Assembly: GCF_004000905.1 (NCBI RefSeq)
Contig: NZ_BIMD01000041.1
Span: 1-44,197 of the forward strand
Direction: 5' to 3'
Length of the DNA stretch: 44,197 nucleotides
DNA from: Paenibacillus humicus NBRC 102415
GTDB taxonomy: Bacteria > Bacillota > Bacilli > Paenibacillales > Paenibacillaceae
The notes under the pieces were generated by a model, which was not told where the DNA came from, searched no databases, and saw only the letters and a list, made by a program, of their open reading frames with translations. The position numbers were made by a program, and so were the translations under genes. The number at the start of each line of letters is the position of its first letter. Within the stretch, counting starts at the first letter, position 1. Of this stretch, positions 9,622-16,564 are shown in pieces.

Positions 9622-11027
9622 GCCTTTCTCGTTCCTCCTCCGGCGGCCGCAGCCGCCATTCTTCTTGACTGGATCCGGTTCAGGAGGAACCGGAAGTCCT
9701 CGCGGTCGTACAGGATGCGGCGCAGAGGAACGCCGAACAGCAGCCGCATCGAGGCGATGGACACCGCCATGCGGATCAGCGCTCCGCAGAGCAGCGCCAG
9801 CGCAAGTCCCTCAAGCCCCATCAGCGGCGTCAGGACGAAGAACAGCGCCACCGTTGCCGCAAGAGCGATGATCTGGCGGATCAGCACCATCCCGGGACGC
9901 CCCATCGCATTGAAAGCCGAGGCGAGAATCCACGATCCCCCGCCGATGATGCATTCGATCGACAGCAGATAGAACGTTCCGCTCGCTTCCAGGAATACAG
10001 GGCCGAATACAAGCCCGATCAGCCTGCTTCCGATCAGCATCGCGGGCACGACTGCTGCCAGCATCAGCAGCATCGACAGCCGGAACGCCCGGCTGACGGT
10101 GGAGATGACCGCTTCCCGGCCCTCGCCCGTTACTTTGGGAAACACAACGCTCGTAATCGCCGTCTGCACGACGTTGAACATCCGGGAGAGGGCGTATACG
10201 ACCGAGTACAGCCCGAAATCCCGGGGCGTGAGCAGCGAGAGGATGATGAGCTTGTCGAATTGGCCGTACAGCGTGCCGAGCAGGTCCGTGCCGAACACCC
10301 GGCTGCCGTACGACAGCAGCGGAGCGGCGACTTTCCGGTTCCACGCCTGTCTCCAGCTCATCGCGGCGAATTCGCGGCGCATGCCCATCGCAGCCAGCGC
10401 GATGACGGCCGCCGTCGTGACGAGATAGACGATGACGGCCGAAGGCACCGTCAGCCTGCCTGCCGCCCACAGGACGGCCAGCCCGGCCAGATTGAGCAGC
10501 GGCACATACAGCCGAATGCCGTTGTACACCTGGAAGCGGCCCGCGCTTTGCGCCGCGGCGGCGATCAGATTGACGGCCAGCGCCATCGGCACGGCGATCA
10601 CCGTGTACAGCCTGGCGGAAGCGACTGCTTCCGGACTGTATCCGTCCATCCAATGGGGAAGGCCGATCCAGGCGACCGCTCCGGTAAGGAGGCTCGCCGG
10701 CAGGAGCACCGCCAGGCTGACCGCCAGGCTGCCCGCCATCGATGCGCCCCGCTTGACCTGATAGATCAGCGCCGTCGGCAAGCCGAAACCGGTCAGTCCC
10801 GCCAGAAAGGCGGGCCAGAACAGGATGGCGGCCAGCTCCCCTTTCCCCGTCACCCCGAACATCCGGGCGGTCAGGATCGAGGTCAGCGTGCCGAGCAGCA
10901 TGATCAGCATGTTCGTGCCGCTCGTCCTGGCGATCGTCGCCGCCATTCCGTTGCCTCTCAGCTGGCGCAGCGCCTTGGCCAGCCTTCCGTTCGGGACGGA
11001 AGCCTCCTCGGCGATGCCCGCGCTCAC
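9618..11027 (-). CDS. Wzx-type lipid-linked repeat-unit flippase (MOP superfamily)
   Basis: 469 aa membrane protein with about 12-14 predicted helices spread along its length. The N-terminus carries the PST/MATE-like segment RTSGTNMLIMLLGTLTSILT followed by FGVTGKGELAAILFWPAFLA. The middle region LYGQFDKLIILSLLTPRDFGLYSVVYALS is typical of Wzx flippases. It moves the undecaprenyl-linked repeat unit to the outer face of the membrane. The GTG start at 11025-11027 overlaps the TGA of a 13-codon ORF (GTGA) and has only a weak GAGAGG site, so translation probably depends on the mini-ORF. A one-base sequence error that would fuse the two cannot be ruled out. It overlaps the pyruvyl transferase start by 4 nt. 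Confidence 0.9.
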   Translation of the reverse strand: MSAGIAEEASVPNGRLAKALRQLRGNGMAATIARTSGTNMLIMLLGTLTSILTARMFGVTGKGELAAILFWPAFLAGLTGFGLPTALIYQVKRGASMAGSLAVSLAVLLPASLLTGAVAWIGLPHWMDGYSPEAVASARLYTVIAVPMALAVNLIAAAAQSAGRFQVYNGIRLYVPLLNLAGLAVLWAAGRLTVPSAVIVYLVTTAAVIALAAMGMRREFAAMSWRQAWNRKVAAPLLSYGSRVFGTDLLGTLYGQFDKLIILSLLTPRDFGLYSVVYALSRMFNVVQTAITSVVFPKVTGEGREAVISTVSRAFRLSMLLMLAAVVPAMLIGSRLIGLVFGPVFLEASGTFYLLSIECIIGGGSWILASAFNAMGRPGMVLIRQIIALAATVALFFVLTPLMGLEGLALALLCGALIRMAVSIASMRLLFGVPLRRILYDREDFRFLLNRIQSRRMAAAAAGGGTRKA

Positions 11028-11065
11028 AGATCGACGCCTCTCATTTTTTTCATTTTATTATTCAT
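11024..11065 (-). CDS. 13-codon mini-ORF coupled to the flippase gene
   Basis: ATG at 11063-11065 with GGAGG 7 nt upstream, which is the best ribosome site in this junction. It encodes MNNKMKKMRGVDL and ends in TGA, overlapping the GTG start of the flippase (GTGA) in a different frame. Three Met and four Lys/Arg codons make it short and basic, with nothing recognisable. Just upstream lies a T7 tract after a short GGAAAGGCTTTC dyad. It may be a leader peptide that loads ribosomes for the flippase. Alternatively it is the true N-terminus of the flippase displaced by a one-base indel. It is too short to judge by composition. Confidence 0.4.
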   Translation of the reverse strand: MNNKMKKMRGVDL

Positions 11066-11105
11066 AACGCGACCTCCAGGGTAAAAAAAGAGAAAGCCTT
11101 TCCGA

Positions 11106-12005
11106 TTACTTGTACAATCCGAGGCAGCCGGCGATATAGCCATTGCTGTACTGGATGCGGCGCAGCTGGACGATCGCTTTGCGGCGATCAGCCAAGGCGA
11201 ACGGCAGCAGAAGTGCCGATACCGGCACCTTCACCGCCTGCTTGAGGAGATATCCGGGGCCGCGCTGCTTGCGGGCGGCATCGCTTATGCCCTGCCAATA
11301 TACCCGGCGCAGAAACCATTTGCGGCTGATGCGGCTTTTGGCGATTTTATGGTCGACGACGGCATGCGGGGTGTAGCACACTTTATGCGTCGCCCGGATC
11401 CGGTCGATGAGCTCGCTCTCCTCGCTCGACAGCAGATTGCTGCCGACACGGCCGAGATCCTCGCGGAACGGGGCATGGCGCTTGAATACGTCCGCCCGGA
11501 AAGCGACGTTCGCCCCGAATGGAATCCGCGGAGCTTCCATCTCCGTGACGCCCGGCGCGTAATCCAGCACCGTGTACAGCGTCTTGAACATGTCCGGCAG
11601 CCAAGCCGGCTCGCCGCCTTCCCATACCGGGTCGATCTTGCCGCCTACGCATCCGATGCCGGCATCCCGCTCGAACACGTCGATGATCGCTCCCATCCAG
11701 CCTGGCTTCGCCACGGCGTCGTCGTCCAGGAAGAGGATGTATTGACCTCTCGCTTCTCTGATGGCCCGGTTTCTCGCCGCCGACAAGCCGAGCGTCTCCT
11801 CCCGTACGCAGCGCACCCGCTCCGGTCCGACGCCAGGCGTGCGCTGCAGCTCGAGCATCGTCTCCCATGTGCCGTCCGTCGACTTGTTGTCCACGACGAG
11901 CACCTCGTACTGATTGGAATCGAACTGCTGCCCGAGCACGCTCCATACCGCTTCCTTCGTGTCTGCGGCGCGGTTATGCGTACAGATTGCGACCGTTACC
12001 TTCAT
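11106..12005 (-). CDS. Glycosyltransferase family 2
   Basis: 299 aa GT-A fold inverting glycosyltransferase. It opens MKVTVAICTHNRAADTKEAV, with the VAICTHNR nucleotide-sugar strand. VLVVDNKSTDGT and the DxD motif in YILFLDDDAVAKPGW (metal and donor phosphate binding) follow. IPFGANVAFRADVF and the acidic LLSSEESELIDRI come next as acceptor and catalytic-base region. The C-terminal 60 residues are basic with a hydrophobic patch (VPVSALLLPFALADRRKA), which suggests peripheral membrane contact. The ATG at 12005 follows GGAG at 8 nt. It lies 44 nt downstream of galU and upstream of the flippase. Role: addition of one sugar to the lipid-linked intermediate. Confidence 0.9.
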   Translation of the reverse strand: MKVTVAICTHNRAADTKEAVWSVLGQQFDSNQYEVLVVDNKSTDGTWETMLELQRTPGVGPERVRCVREETLGLSAARNRAIREARGQYILFLDDDAVAKPGWMGAIIDVFERDAGIGCVGGKIDPVWEGGEPAWLPDMFKTLYTVLDYAPGVTEMEAPRIPFGANVAFRADVFKRHAPFREDLGRVGSNLLSSEESELIDRIRATHKVCYTPHAVVDHKIAKSRISRKWFLRRVYWQGISDAARKQRGPGYLLKQAVKVPVSALLLPFALADRRKAIVQLRRIQYSNGYIAGCLGLYK

Positions 12006-12049
12006 GCTTCCAACTCCGTTTCCGTATGGTCCTCCAGCTCCCCGGCAGC

Positions 12050-12964
12050 CTATTCGCCGCGTGCCGCCAGCAGCCCCCTGCCCAGCTCCCGCTCCAGCAT
12101 TTCGCCCATCTCGGTAAGCAGAGGATGACGAAGCTCAGGGTTGCGAATTGCGAACTCCAGCGTCGTAAGAATAAACCCGAGCTTCTCGCCGACATCATAA
12201 CGGATCCCTTCGAAATCATAGGCATACACGCCCTGATGCTCGTTGAGCCGCTGGATCGCGTCCGTGAGCTGGATTTCTCCTCCCGCTCCCGTCTCATGCC
12301 TGCCGAGAAATTCGAAAATTTCCGGCGTCAGCACATATCGGCCCATGATGGCCAGATTGGACGGCGCTTCTCCCGGAGCCGGCTTTTCCACGAACCGATT
12401 GACGCCATGCAGCCTGCTGAGCGGGTGATCCAGATTGCCGATCGGATCGACGATGCCGTAGCGATGAGTCTGTTCGACGCCTACGGTCTGGACACCGATG
12501 ACCGATTTCCCGGTCTGGTCATACTGCTCGATCAGTTGCCGCGTGCAAGGGACATCCGATTGCACGATGTCGTCCCCGAGCAGAACCGCGAACGGCTCGT
12601 TGCCGATGAAGTTGCGGGCGCACCAGACCGCATGGCCAAGCCCTTTGGCTTCTTTTTGCCGGATATAGTGGATCTCGACGTTGGATGAGCGGCGGACCTT
12701 CTCCAAAATGTCCAGCTTGCCTTTCTCCTGAAGCGTATGCTCCAATTCGAAAGCGATGTCGAAGTGGTCCTCGATCGCCCGTTTGCCCTTGCCGGTGACG
12801 ACGATAATGTCCTCGATGCCGGACTCGATCGCTTCCTCGACGATGTACTGGATCGTCGGCTTGTCTACGATCGGGAGCATTTCCTTCGGCATCGCTTTGG
12901 TTGCCGGCAAAAATCGCGTTCCTAAGCCGGCGGCGGGAATAATCGCTTTTCTCACTTTTTGCAT
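12050..12964 (-). CDS. galU: UTP-glucose-1-phosphate uridylyltransferase
   Basis: 304 aa nucleotidyltransferase (GalU/GtaB) making UDP-glucose from UTP and glucose-1-phosphate, a precursor for EPS and teichoic-acid glycosylation. The signature [20 protein letters not shown] near residues 11-30 binds nucleotide and Mg. [31 protein letters not shown] and [10 protein letters not shown] are standard GalU blocks, and the length is normal. The ATG at 12964 has AGGGTGA upstream. The same frame stays open 89 codons further upstream, but that stretch is intergenic repeat-like DNA and not GalU. It is the first gene after the 600-nt structured spacer, so its expression may depend on that RNA. Confidence 0.95.
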   Translation of the reverse strand: MQKVRKAIIPAAGLGTRFLPATKAMPKEMLPIVDKPTIQYIVEEAIESGIEDIIVVTGKGKRAIEDHFDIAFELEHTLQEKGKLDILEKVRRSSNVEIHYIRQKEAKGLGHAVWCARNFIGNEPFAVLLGDDIVQSDVPCTRQLIEQYDQTGKSVIGVQTVGVEQTHRYGIVDPIGNLDHPLSRLHGVNRFVEKPAPGEAPSNLAIMGRYVLTPEIFEFLGRHETGAGGEIQLTDAIQRLNEHQGVYAYDFEGIRYDVGEKLGFILTTLEFAIRNPELRHPLLTEMGEMLERELGRGLLAARGE

Positions 12965-12989
12965 GACGCTCACCCTATCTATTTGGAAT

Positions 12990-13245
12990 GGTTTCATTTG
13001 CTCAAATACCGCCCATAACGCTCGATTTGCTGCAGCTGATGCACATTGCAGCAAAACCGCTGCAGGTACGGATCGTTCTTCCGATCGCTGTTGAAGCCCG
13101 GATTTCATGAACTTCTTTTGGGGGAATCCGGTCTTCAAAGGCGAACGCTCACGCTTCTCCAGAACGATTCCGCCCCTTCCGCTATCAGCAGTCGCAAAAA
13201 CCTGCGCATCGTCCGCTATCAACTGTTCCAAAAAACTCTACATGG
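12990..13245 (-). other. Repeat-rich non-coding spacer upstream of galU
   Basis: This part of the 611-nt kinase-galU gap holds short repeated blocks when read on the minus strand. TGATAGCGGA occurs twice about 40 nt apart (around 13,220 and 13,180). GGAATCGTTCT is followed about 60 nt later by its near inverse AGAACGATCC. TGCAGC-GGTTTT-GCTGCA is a perfect 6-bp hairpin, followed by a further CAGCTGCAGC. The frame is open and in phase with galU, but codon content and lack of a ribosome site argue against coding. It has the look of a dispersed intergenic repeat. That it recurs elsewhere in the genome is a guess to be tested. Confidence 0.4.
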
Positions 13246-13319
13246 CCATTCCGCCTGCTCATTTCCTACGCCGAAACAAGTTTATGTCCGCCGCGCTCAT
13301 TTCTCGCACAGCTCCGATT

Positions 13320-13540
13320 CTCAAAAGCACCGGTGAAACCTCACCGGAAAATCTCCAAACCAACACAGGGGGCATCGAACCCCGCCTCACGTCATGCCCT
13401 CGACGATGAACGTCTAAGGCCGCTGGCCCACAGCATGACCGAGTGCCTCCGGTGATAGAGGTGCAGGAGACATTACCTGGGCTGATTCGAACCGCCTCGC
13501 CCGGCTTGCCGGCCAATCCTCACGGCTGGAGGCGGCTCAA
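13320..13540 (-). ncRNA. Structured RNA candidate in EPS operon leader position (EAR-like location)
   Basis: On the minus strand four compact helices follow the kinase stop codon. (1) 13536-13491: CCGCCTC pairs with GAGGCGG around an inner CCGG hairpin. (2) 13439-13391: GTCATGC pairs with GCATGAC, enclosing GGCC-AGC-GGCC and GACG-TTCAT-CGTC hairpins as a three-way junction. (3) 13383-13369: GGGG-TTCGATG-CCCC, a T-arm-like 7-nt loop. (4) 13347-13330: CCGGTGA-GGTT-TCACCGG, followed by TGCTTTTGAG. CCTC and GAGG segments between helices could form a pseudoknot. In Bacillus subtilis the EAR antitermination RNA lies at the same place, after the epsA-epsB co-polymerase/kinase pair. The position matches, but the EAR consensus could not be checked here. 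Helix 4 with its weak T run could also act as a terminator or attenuator. Confidence 0.45.
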
Positions 13541-13575
13541 TTTCCGCTTGCGGGAAAAATCCGTCCATTCCGTGC

Positions 13576-14271
13576 TCAAGCCTGCTCCTCGCCGCCGTAG
13601 TAGTAATAGTAGTAGCCGCTGTTGCCGTCCCGGTCGACATTGTTGAGAACGACTCCGAGCATCCGCGACCCGGCGTTTTCAAGCGTTTCCTTCGCTTTCC
13701 GCGCCGTATCGCTCTTCACTTTGCCGGAATCGATGACGAGCACGACGCCGTCGCACTTGCCGGCTACGATATGGGCATCCGTCACAGCCAGAATAGGAGG
13801 CGTGTCGACAATGACCTGATCGTACTGCTCCTTGGCCAGCTCCAGCAGCGCGGCCATCGCTCTCGACCCGAGCATCTCCGAAGGGTTGGGGGGAGTCGGC
13901 CCCGCTGTCAAAATATCGAGATTGTCCACCTCCGCAGCTTGAACCCCCTGCTCGAGCGTGCTGCGTCCTTGCAGCACTCCGGTGAGTCCTCCCCGGTTGC
14001 TGAGGGAAAAGATATGATGCTGAGAAGGTTTCCGCATATCCGCATCGATCAGCAGCACTTTTTGCCCCGCCTGGGCAAAGGTGACGGCCATGTTGGCCGA
14101 AGTCGTGCTTTTGCCTTCTCCTGCCCGGCAAGAGGTGACCATCAGCAGGTCGACCGGATCGTCGACTCCGGCGTAGTCCACCCCGGTACGGAGCATCCGG
14201 TATGATTCCGAGATCGGCGACTTCGGATTGCTTGCCGTTATGAGCGTCCAATTACGCGTCAAGCGAGACAT
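13576..14271 (-). CDS. BY-kinase: CpsD/CapB-type tyrosine autokinase for EPS control
   Basis: 231 aa cytoplasmic bacterial tyrosine kinase (CpsD/YwqD/EpsB type) that works with the membrane adaptor encoded just upstream. Walker A is SCRAGEGKSTTSANMA (lysine K54), Walker A' is VLLIDADMRKP (73-82) and Walker B is QVIVDTPPI (152-160). The C-terminus has a cluster of six tyrosines (220-225, GYYYYYYGG) that would be the autophosphorylation site. Cycles of phosphorylation in such clusters control polymer length and export. The ATG at 14271 is preferred because GGAGG is 7 nt upstream, inside a slightly longer open frame. It overlaps the adaptor gene by 20 nt. The tyrosine run is encoded by a TAC/TAT repeat that could vary by slippage. 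Confidence 0.93.
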   Translation of the reverse strand: MSRLTRNWTLITASNPKSPISESYRMLRTGVDYAGVDDPVDLLMVTSCRAGEGKSTTSANMAVTFAQAGQKVLLIDADMRKPSQHHIFSLSNRGGLTGVLQGRSTLEQGVQAAEVDNLDILTAGPTPPNPSEMLGSRAMAALLELAKEQYDQVIVDTPPILAVTDAHIVAGKCDGVVLVIDSGKVKSDTARKAKETLENAGSRMLGVVLNNVDRDGNSGYYYYYYGGEEQA

Positions 14272-15028
14272 TGCTTTTCCTCCCCACATGGCCGGAAGCC
14301 GGTATCGTTTCCGTATTGTTCAGATTGCTGCCGCCCTTGGCGGTCGCCTCTCTCTCCTTGAATTTCGGAATCGCCGTAAGCACCGGAAGTCCAAGGGCGT
14401 CGCGGACATCTTCTTCCGACTTGATCGTATCGTCGAGATACTCAAGCAGGAACGCCAGCCCCAGACCCGCCAGCAGCGAAAGGGCGAACGCCGTGACGAT
14501 ATTCAGCTTGGCGTTTGGAGCGACCGGCGCGGCCCCGGCAGCAGGATCGGCTTGATTCAGAATCGAGACGTTGTCGACCTGCAGCAGCTTGGGAATTTCC
14601 TTGGAGAAGACGAGGGAGACGGCATTCACAATATTCGCCGCCCCGGCGAACGACTCGTCTCTGGCGGTAACCGACATGACCTGGGTGTCGTTGACGGATG
14701 TCACCGTCACCTTCCCGGCGAGCTCGCCGGCGCTTTGATGGAGCTGCGGATATTGTTCGGCGACGATCTGCATGATGCGCGGCGTCTTGATGATTTCCTT
14801 GTAGGTTTTGATCAGCTGGATATTGCTGTTGATCATGCTGAGGTCGATGCTGGACATCAAACCGCCGCCGTCCTTGACCTGTCCGACGAGCAGCTTGGCC
14901 GACGCCTCGTATTGGGGTTTGGCGTACCAATAGGAGTAGGTTGCGGCCAGCGAGCAGCTCACGATGACGATGGCTGCGATCAGCCATAGCCGCTTGCGGA
15001 TGATGTAGGCATAATGTTTGATTTCCAA
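14252..15028 (-). CDS. Wzz/CpsC-type polysaccharide co-polymerase, kinase adaptor (TTG start)
   Basis: 258 aa membrane protein of the Wzz family (YveK/EpsA/CapA type). It sets chain length and activates the BY-kinase. The first membrane helix is at about 14-34 (LWLIAAIVIVSCSLAATYSY) and the second at about 175-196 (LNIVTAFALSLLAGLGLAFL), preceded by a Pro/Ala-rich motif (AAPVAPNAKL) that is typical of the family. The extracytoplasmic domain lies between. The cytoplasmic tail (EYLDDTIKSEEDVRDALGLP) is the conserved kinase-contact segment. The start is TTG at 15026-15028 with GGAGGG about 7 nt upstream. The kinase gene overlaps its 3' end by 20 nt, so the two are co-translated. A T8 tract lies in the 147-nt gap upstream. 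Confidence 0.92.
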   Translation of the reverse strand: MEIKHYAYIIRKRLWLIAAIVIVSCSLAATYSYWYAKPQYEASAKLLVGQVKDGGGLMSSIDLSMINSNIQLIKTYKEIIKTPRIMQIVAEQYPQLHQSAGELAGKVTVTSVNDTQVMSVTARDESFAGAANIVNAVSLVFSKEIPKLLQVDNVSILNQADPAAGAAPVAPNAKLNIVTAFALSLLAGLGLAFLLEYLDDTIKSEEDVRDALGLPVLTAIPKFKEREATAKGGSNLNNTETIPASGHVGRKSNVSLDA

Positions 15029-15175
15029 GATGTTCCCTCCAGTAAAAAATGGTTGAATATATGAGAACAGGCTCCTATTTGAATTATTAATTTTCTTTAA
15101 TTATTCATTTCGAGAACTTCTTGAGAAAAAAAAGAGCGCAATTCCCATTGGCTTCTTCTATCTTATGACGGCTTG

Positions 15176-15577
15176 TTAGTTTCTCTCCAGGAAATCATCC
15201 AGGCTTCCGCCGCGGAGAATATGCTCCATCAGATCCTCGAAGCTTTTATCGATGCCCTTCTTGTCCAGAAGAAGCGTCAGAAGCTCAGCCAGATCGATGC
15301 GCGGTTTCTGGCTTCCCGGCACGTAGCGGTTCTTCTTGTAATCGAACACGAATTCACGGCGGAGCGGATATTCCGTCACATACAGCAGCTCGGCAAGCGA
15401 ATCGGCCTGATTGGCGGAGCCGAGGCTTTCATCCTCCGCGAGTACTTGAAGGAATTGGCGCAATTTCAGCTTTTTCTGCTCCATCTCCATAAATGCCTGC
15501 AGGCTCTCCCTTGTTCTCTGGATTTGCTCGTTCAGTCCCTCGTATTCCGTGACAAGCGATAGTTTGCGGACCGCCAT
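15176..15577 (-). CDS. Unknown 133-aa helical protein, first gene of the EPS operon
   Basis: No family recognised. The start MAVRKLSLVTEYEG at 15577 has GGAGG 9 nt upstream; an earlier in-frame start at 15622 lacks one. Residues about 9-45 are strongly helical and charged (EYEGLNEQIQRTRESLQAF, MEQKKLKLRQFLQVL), suggesting a coiled coil. The C-terminal half is acidic with leucine-rich helices (LAELLTLLLDKKG, LEHILRGG-like segment before DDFLERN). There is no signal peptide or membrane segment, so it is probably cytoplasmic. It is 147 nt upstream of the Wzz/CpsC gene on the same strand with no strong terminator between, so it is probably co-transcribed. A regulatory or adaptor role in EPS synthesis is a guess from position only. 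Confidence 0.75.
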   Translation of the reverse strand: MAVRKLSLVTEYEGLNEQIQRTRESLQAFMEMEQKKLKLRQFLQVLAEDESLGSANQADSLAELLYVTEYPLRREFVFDYKKNRYVPGSQKPRIDLAELLTLLLDKKGIDKSFEDLMEHILRGGSLDDFLERN

Positions 15578-15814
15578 CCCTTTGTCCCTCCCTGTATCGT
15601 CGCTTCCATCGATGCTCGCCATGCATGGATGAAAAGCGCGTCTGTTGTCAGATCAAAGCTTCAGCATTCGGTATTTTCAGACACGGGCTGCCAGGGGATT
15701 GCAGTCAGCCTCACAGCAGATTCGCTGCTATTCAGCTTGTTGGTTCGATTATGACACAGTTCGTCGCAAAAGCTAGAGGGAAGAAAGATGTGTTTGGATT
15801 AGTCTTTCCTGTTC

Positions 15815-15900
15815 ATTTTCAGGTCCTGTTTTCAAGTACCCTGCTCCTAGTTTTCATGCATTATAGCGCAGGAATATTCAGACTTGTTCACGTTTTCATG
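15815..15900 (-). promoter_or_regulatory. Candidate EPS operon promoter with TGAAAAC direct repeats
   Basis: On the minus strand a perfect TATAAT (15865-15860) lies about 285 nt upstream of the 133-aa gene. Its -35 region is poor (no TTGACA at 16-18 nt). Four similar blocks surround it: CATGAAAAC at 15900 and 15858, CTTGAAAAC at 15836 and CCTGAAAAT at 15823. A weaker -10-like TGTCATAAT lies around 15,750. A promoter with a poor -35 and repeated boxes would fit activator or repressor control. The long 5' region of about 280 nt holds no gene. Confidence 0.3.
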
Positions 15901-15927
15901 GAAATGTATGCGTTATCGTCATCTTCG

Positions 15928-15952
15928 ATGGAAGCTTCCGCAAGGCTTCCAT
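15928..15952. repeat. 8-bp inverted repeat upstream of the EPS promoter region
   Basis: ATGGAAGC and GCTTCCAT are separated by 9 nt. No T run follows on either strand. It lies between the GtrA terminator and the TGAAAAC repeats, so it could be an operator for the EPS promoter, or it could be incidental. Confidence 0.35.
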
Positions 15953-15992
15953 GAAGCAGACTATTGTCGCAGTCGCTTCCAGGTCCGTGAAA

Positions 15993-16022
15993 GAACAAAA
16001 AACCGCTCTCTTGAGCGGTTTT
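15993..16022 (-). terminator. Intrinsic terminator after the GtrA gene
   Basis: The stem AAAACCGCTC / GAGCGGTTTT with a 4-nt loop (15999-16022) is followed on the minus strand by TTTTTTGTTCTT. It ends the gtrA-like transcript about 110 nt after its stop, separating it from the EPS operon. Its symmetry would also let it work from the plus strand. Confidence 0.85.
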
Positions 16023-16129
16023 CCTGTTCTGTCGTCTGTCCCTTCTTGTTTCGGCGCCCCGGCAGTAGTCCTATAACAGACGGCCGCATTCAGGGACTTA
16101 GGAACGAGAGGAAGAGATGATGGTGGCGT

Positions 16130-16564
16130 TCAAGGTTTTTCCAGACCCGATTCGACAGAATTCGAGACTTTGGTCACGTCCGGAGATACTTTCTTGACGC
16201 GAAATACCCAATATTTATTGGCGGCAAATCCGGCTCCGGTCGCAACGACGACGGCAATTCCTTTCGCAATCAGCGTATTCCATCCCAACCCGCCGTGAAA
16301 AACAGCCAGTACAGCAGTCGAAATTCCGAATGTGAACAGGTTCACGGCCAAAAACCGGAGCCATTCGCCTTTGCGTCCCGGCTCCGAGCTTCTGAACGTC
16401 CAGCTCCGGTTGACCAGATAGCTGTTGATTGTGGCGACCCCGTAGCTGATCGTCTGCGCGATCAAATAGTGGACTCCAAAAACCGCGTTCAAAAGGCCGA
16501 AAATCGCATAATCCAGAACTGTATTCAATACGCCGGTCAAGGCGTATTTCATTAACATTCCCAT
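16130..16564 (-). CDS. GtrA family membrane protein
   Basis: 144 aa, PF04138 family. Four membrane helices are visible: YALTGVLNTVLDYAIFGLL, LIAQTISYGVATINSYLV, FLAVNLFTFGISTAVLAVF and LIAKGIAVVVATGAGFAAN. The conserved NRSWTF and NKYWVFR motifs are characteristic of the family. GtrA-like proteins are thought to flip undecaprenyl-phosphate-linked single sugars or to help glycosylate cell-surface polymers such as teichoic acids. The ATG at 16564 follows GAAGGA at 5 nt. It is upstream of the EPS genes but ended by a strong terminator, so it is a separate transcript. No partner GtrB-type glycosyltransferase is next to it. Confidence 0.9.
   Translation of the reverse strand: MGMLMKYALTGVLNTVLDYAIFGLLNAVFGVHYLIAQTISYGVATINSYLVNRSWTFRSSEPGRKGEWLRFLAVNLFTFGISTAVLAVFHGGLGWNTLIAKGIAVVVATGAGFAANKYWVFRVKKVSPDVTKVSNSVESGLEKP

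Noticed and set aside
12965-13231. N-terminal extension of GalU by 89 codons
   Set aside because: Enzymes of this family start at the [13 protein letters not shown] segment, which has its own ribosome site; the upstream part is repeat-like.
13369-13383. tRNA-like T arm as evidence of a tRNA gene in the EPS spacer
   Set aside because: Only one arm resembles a tRNA; no acceptor stem or anticodon arm can be formed around it.
13543-13560. Hairpin TTTCCGC-TT-GCGGGAAA as a terminator
   Set aside because: The loop is too short and the strand that would need a T tract after the stem has AAATTGAG (minus) or AAAAAT (plus).
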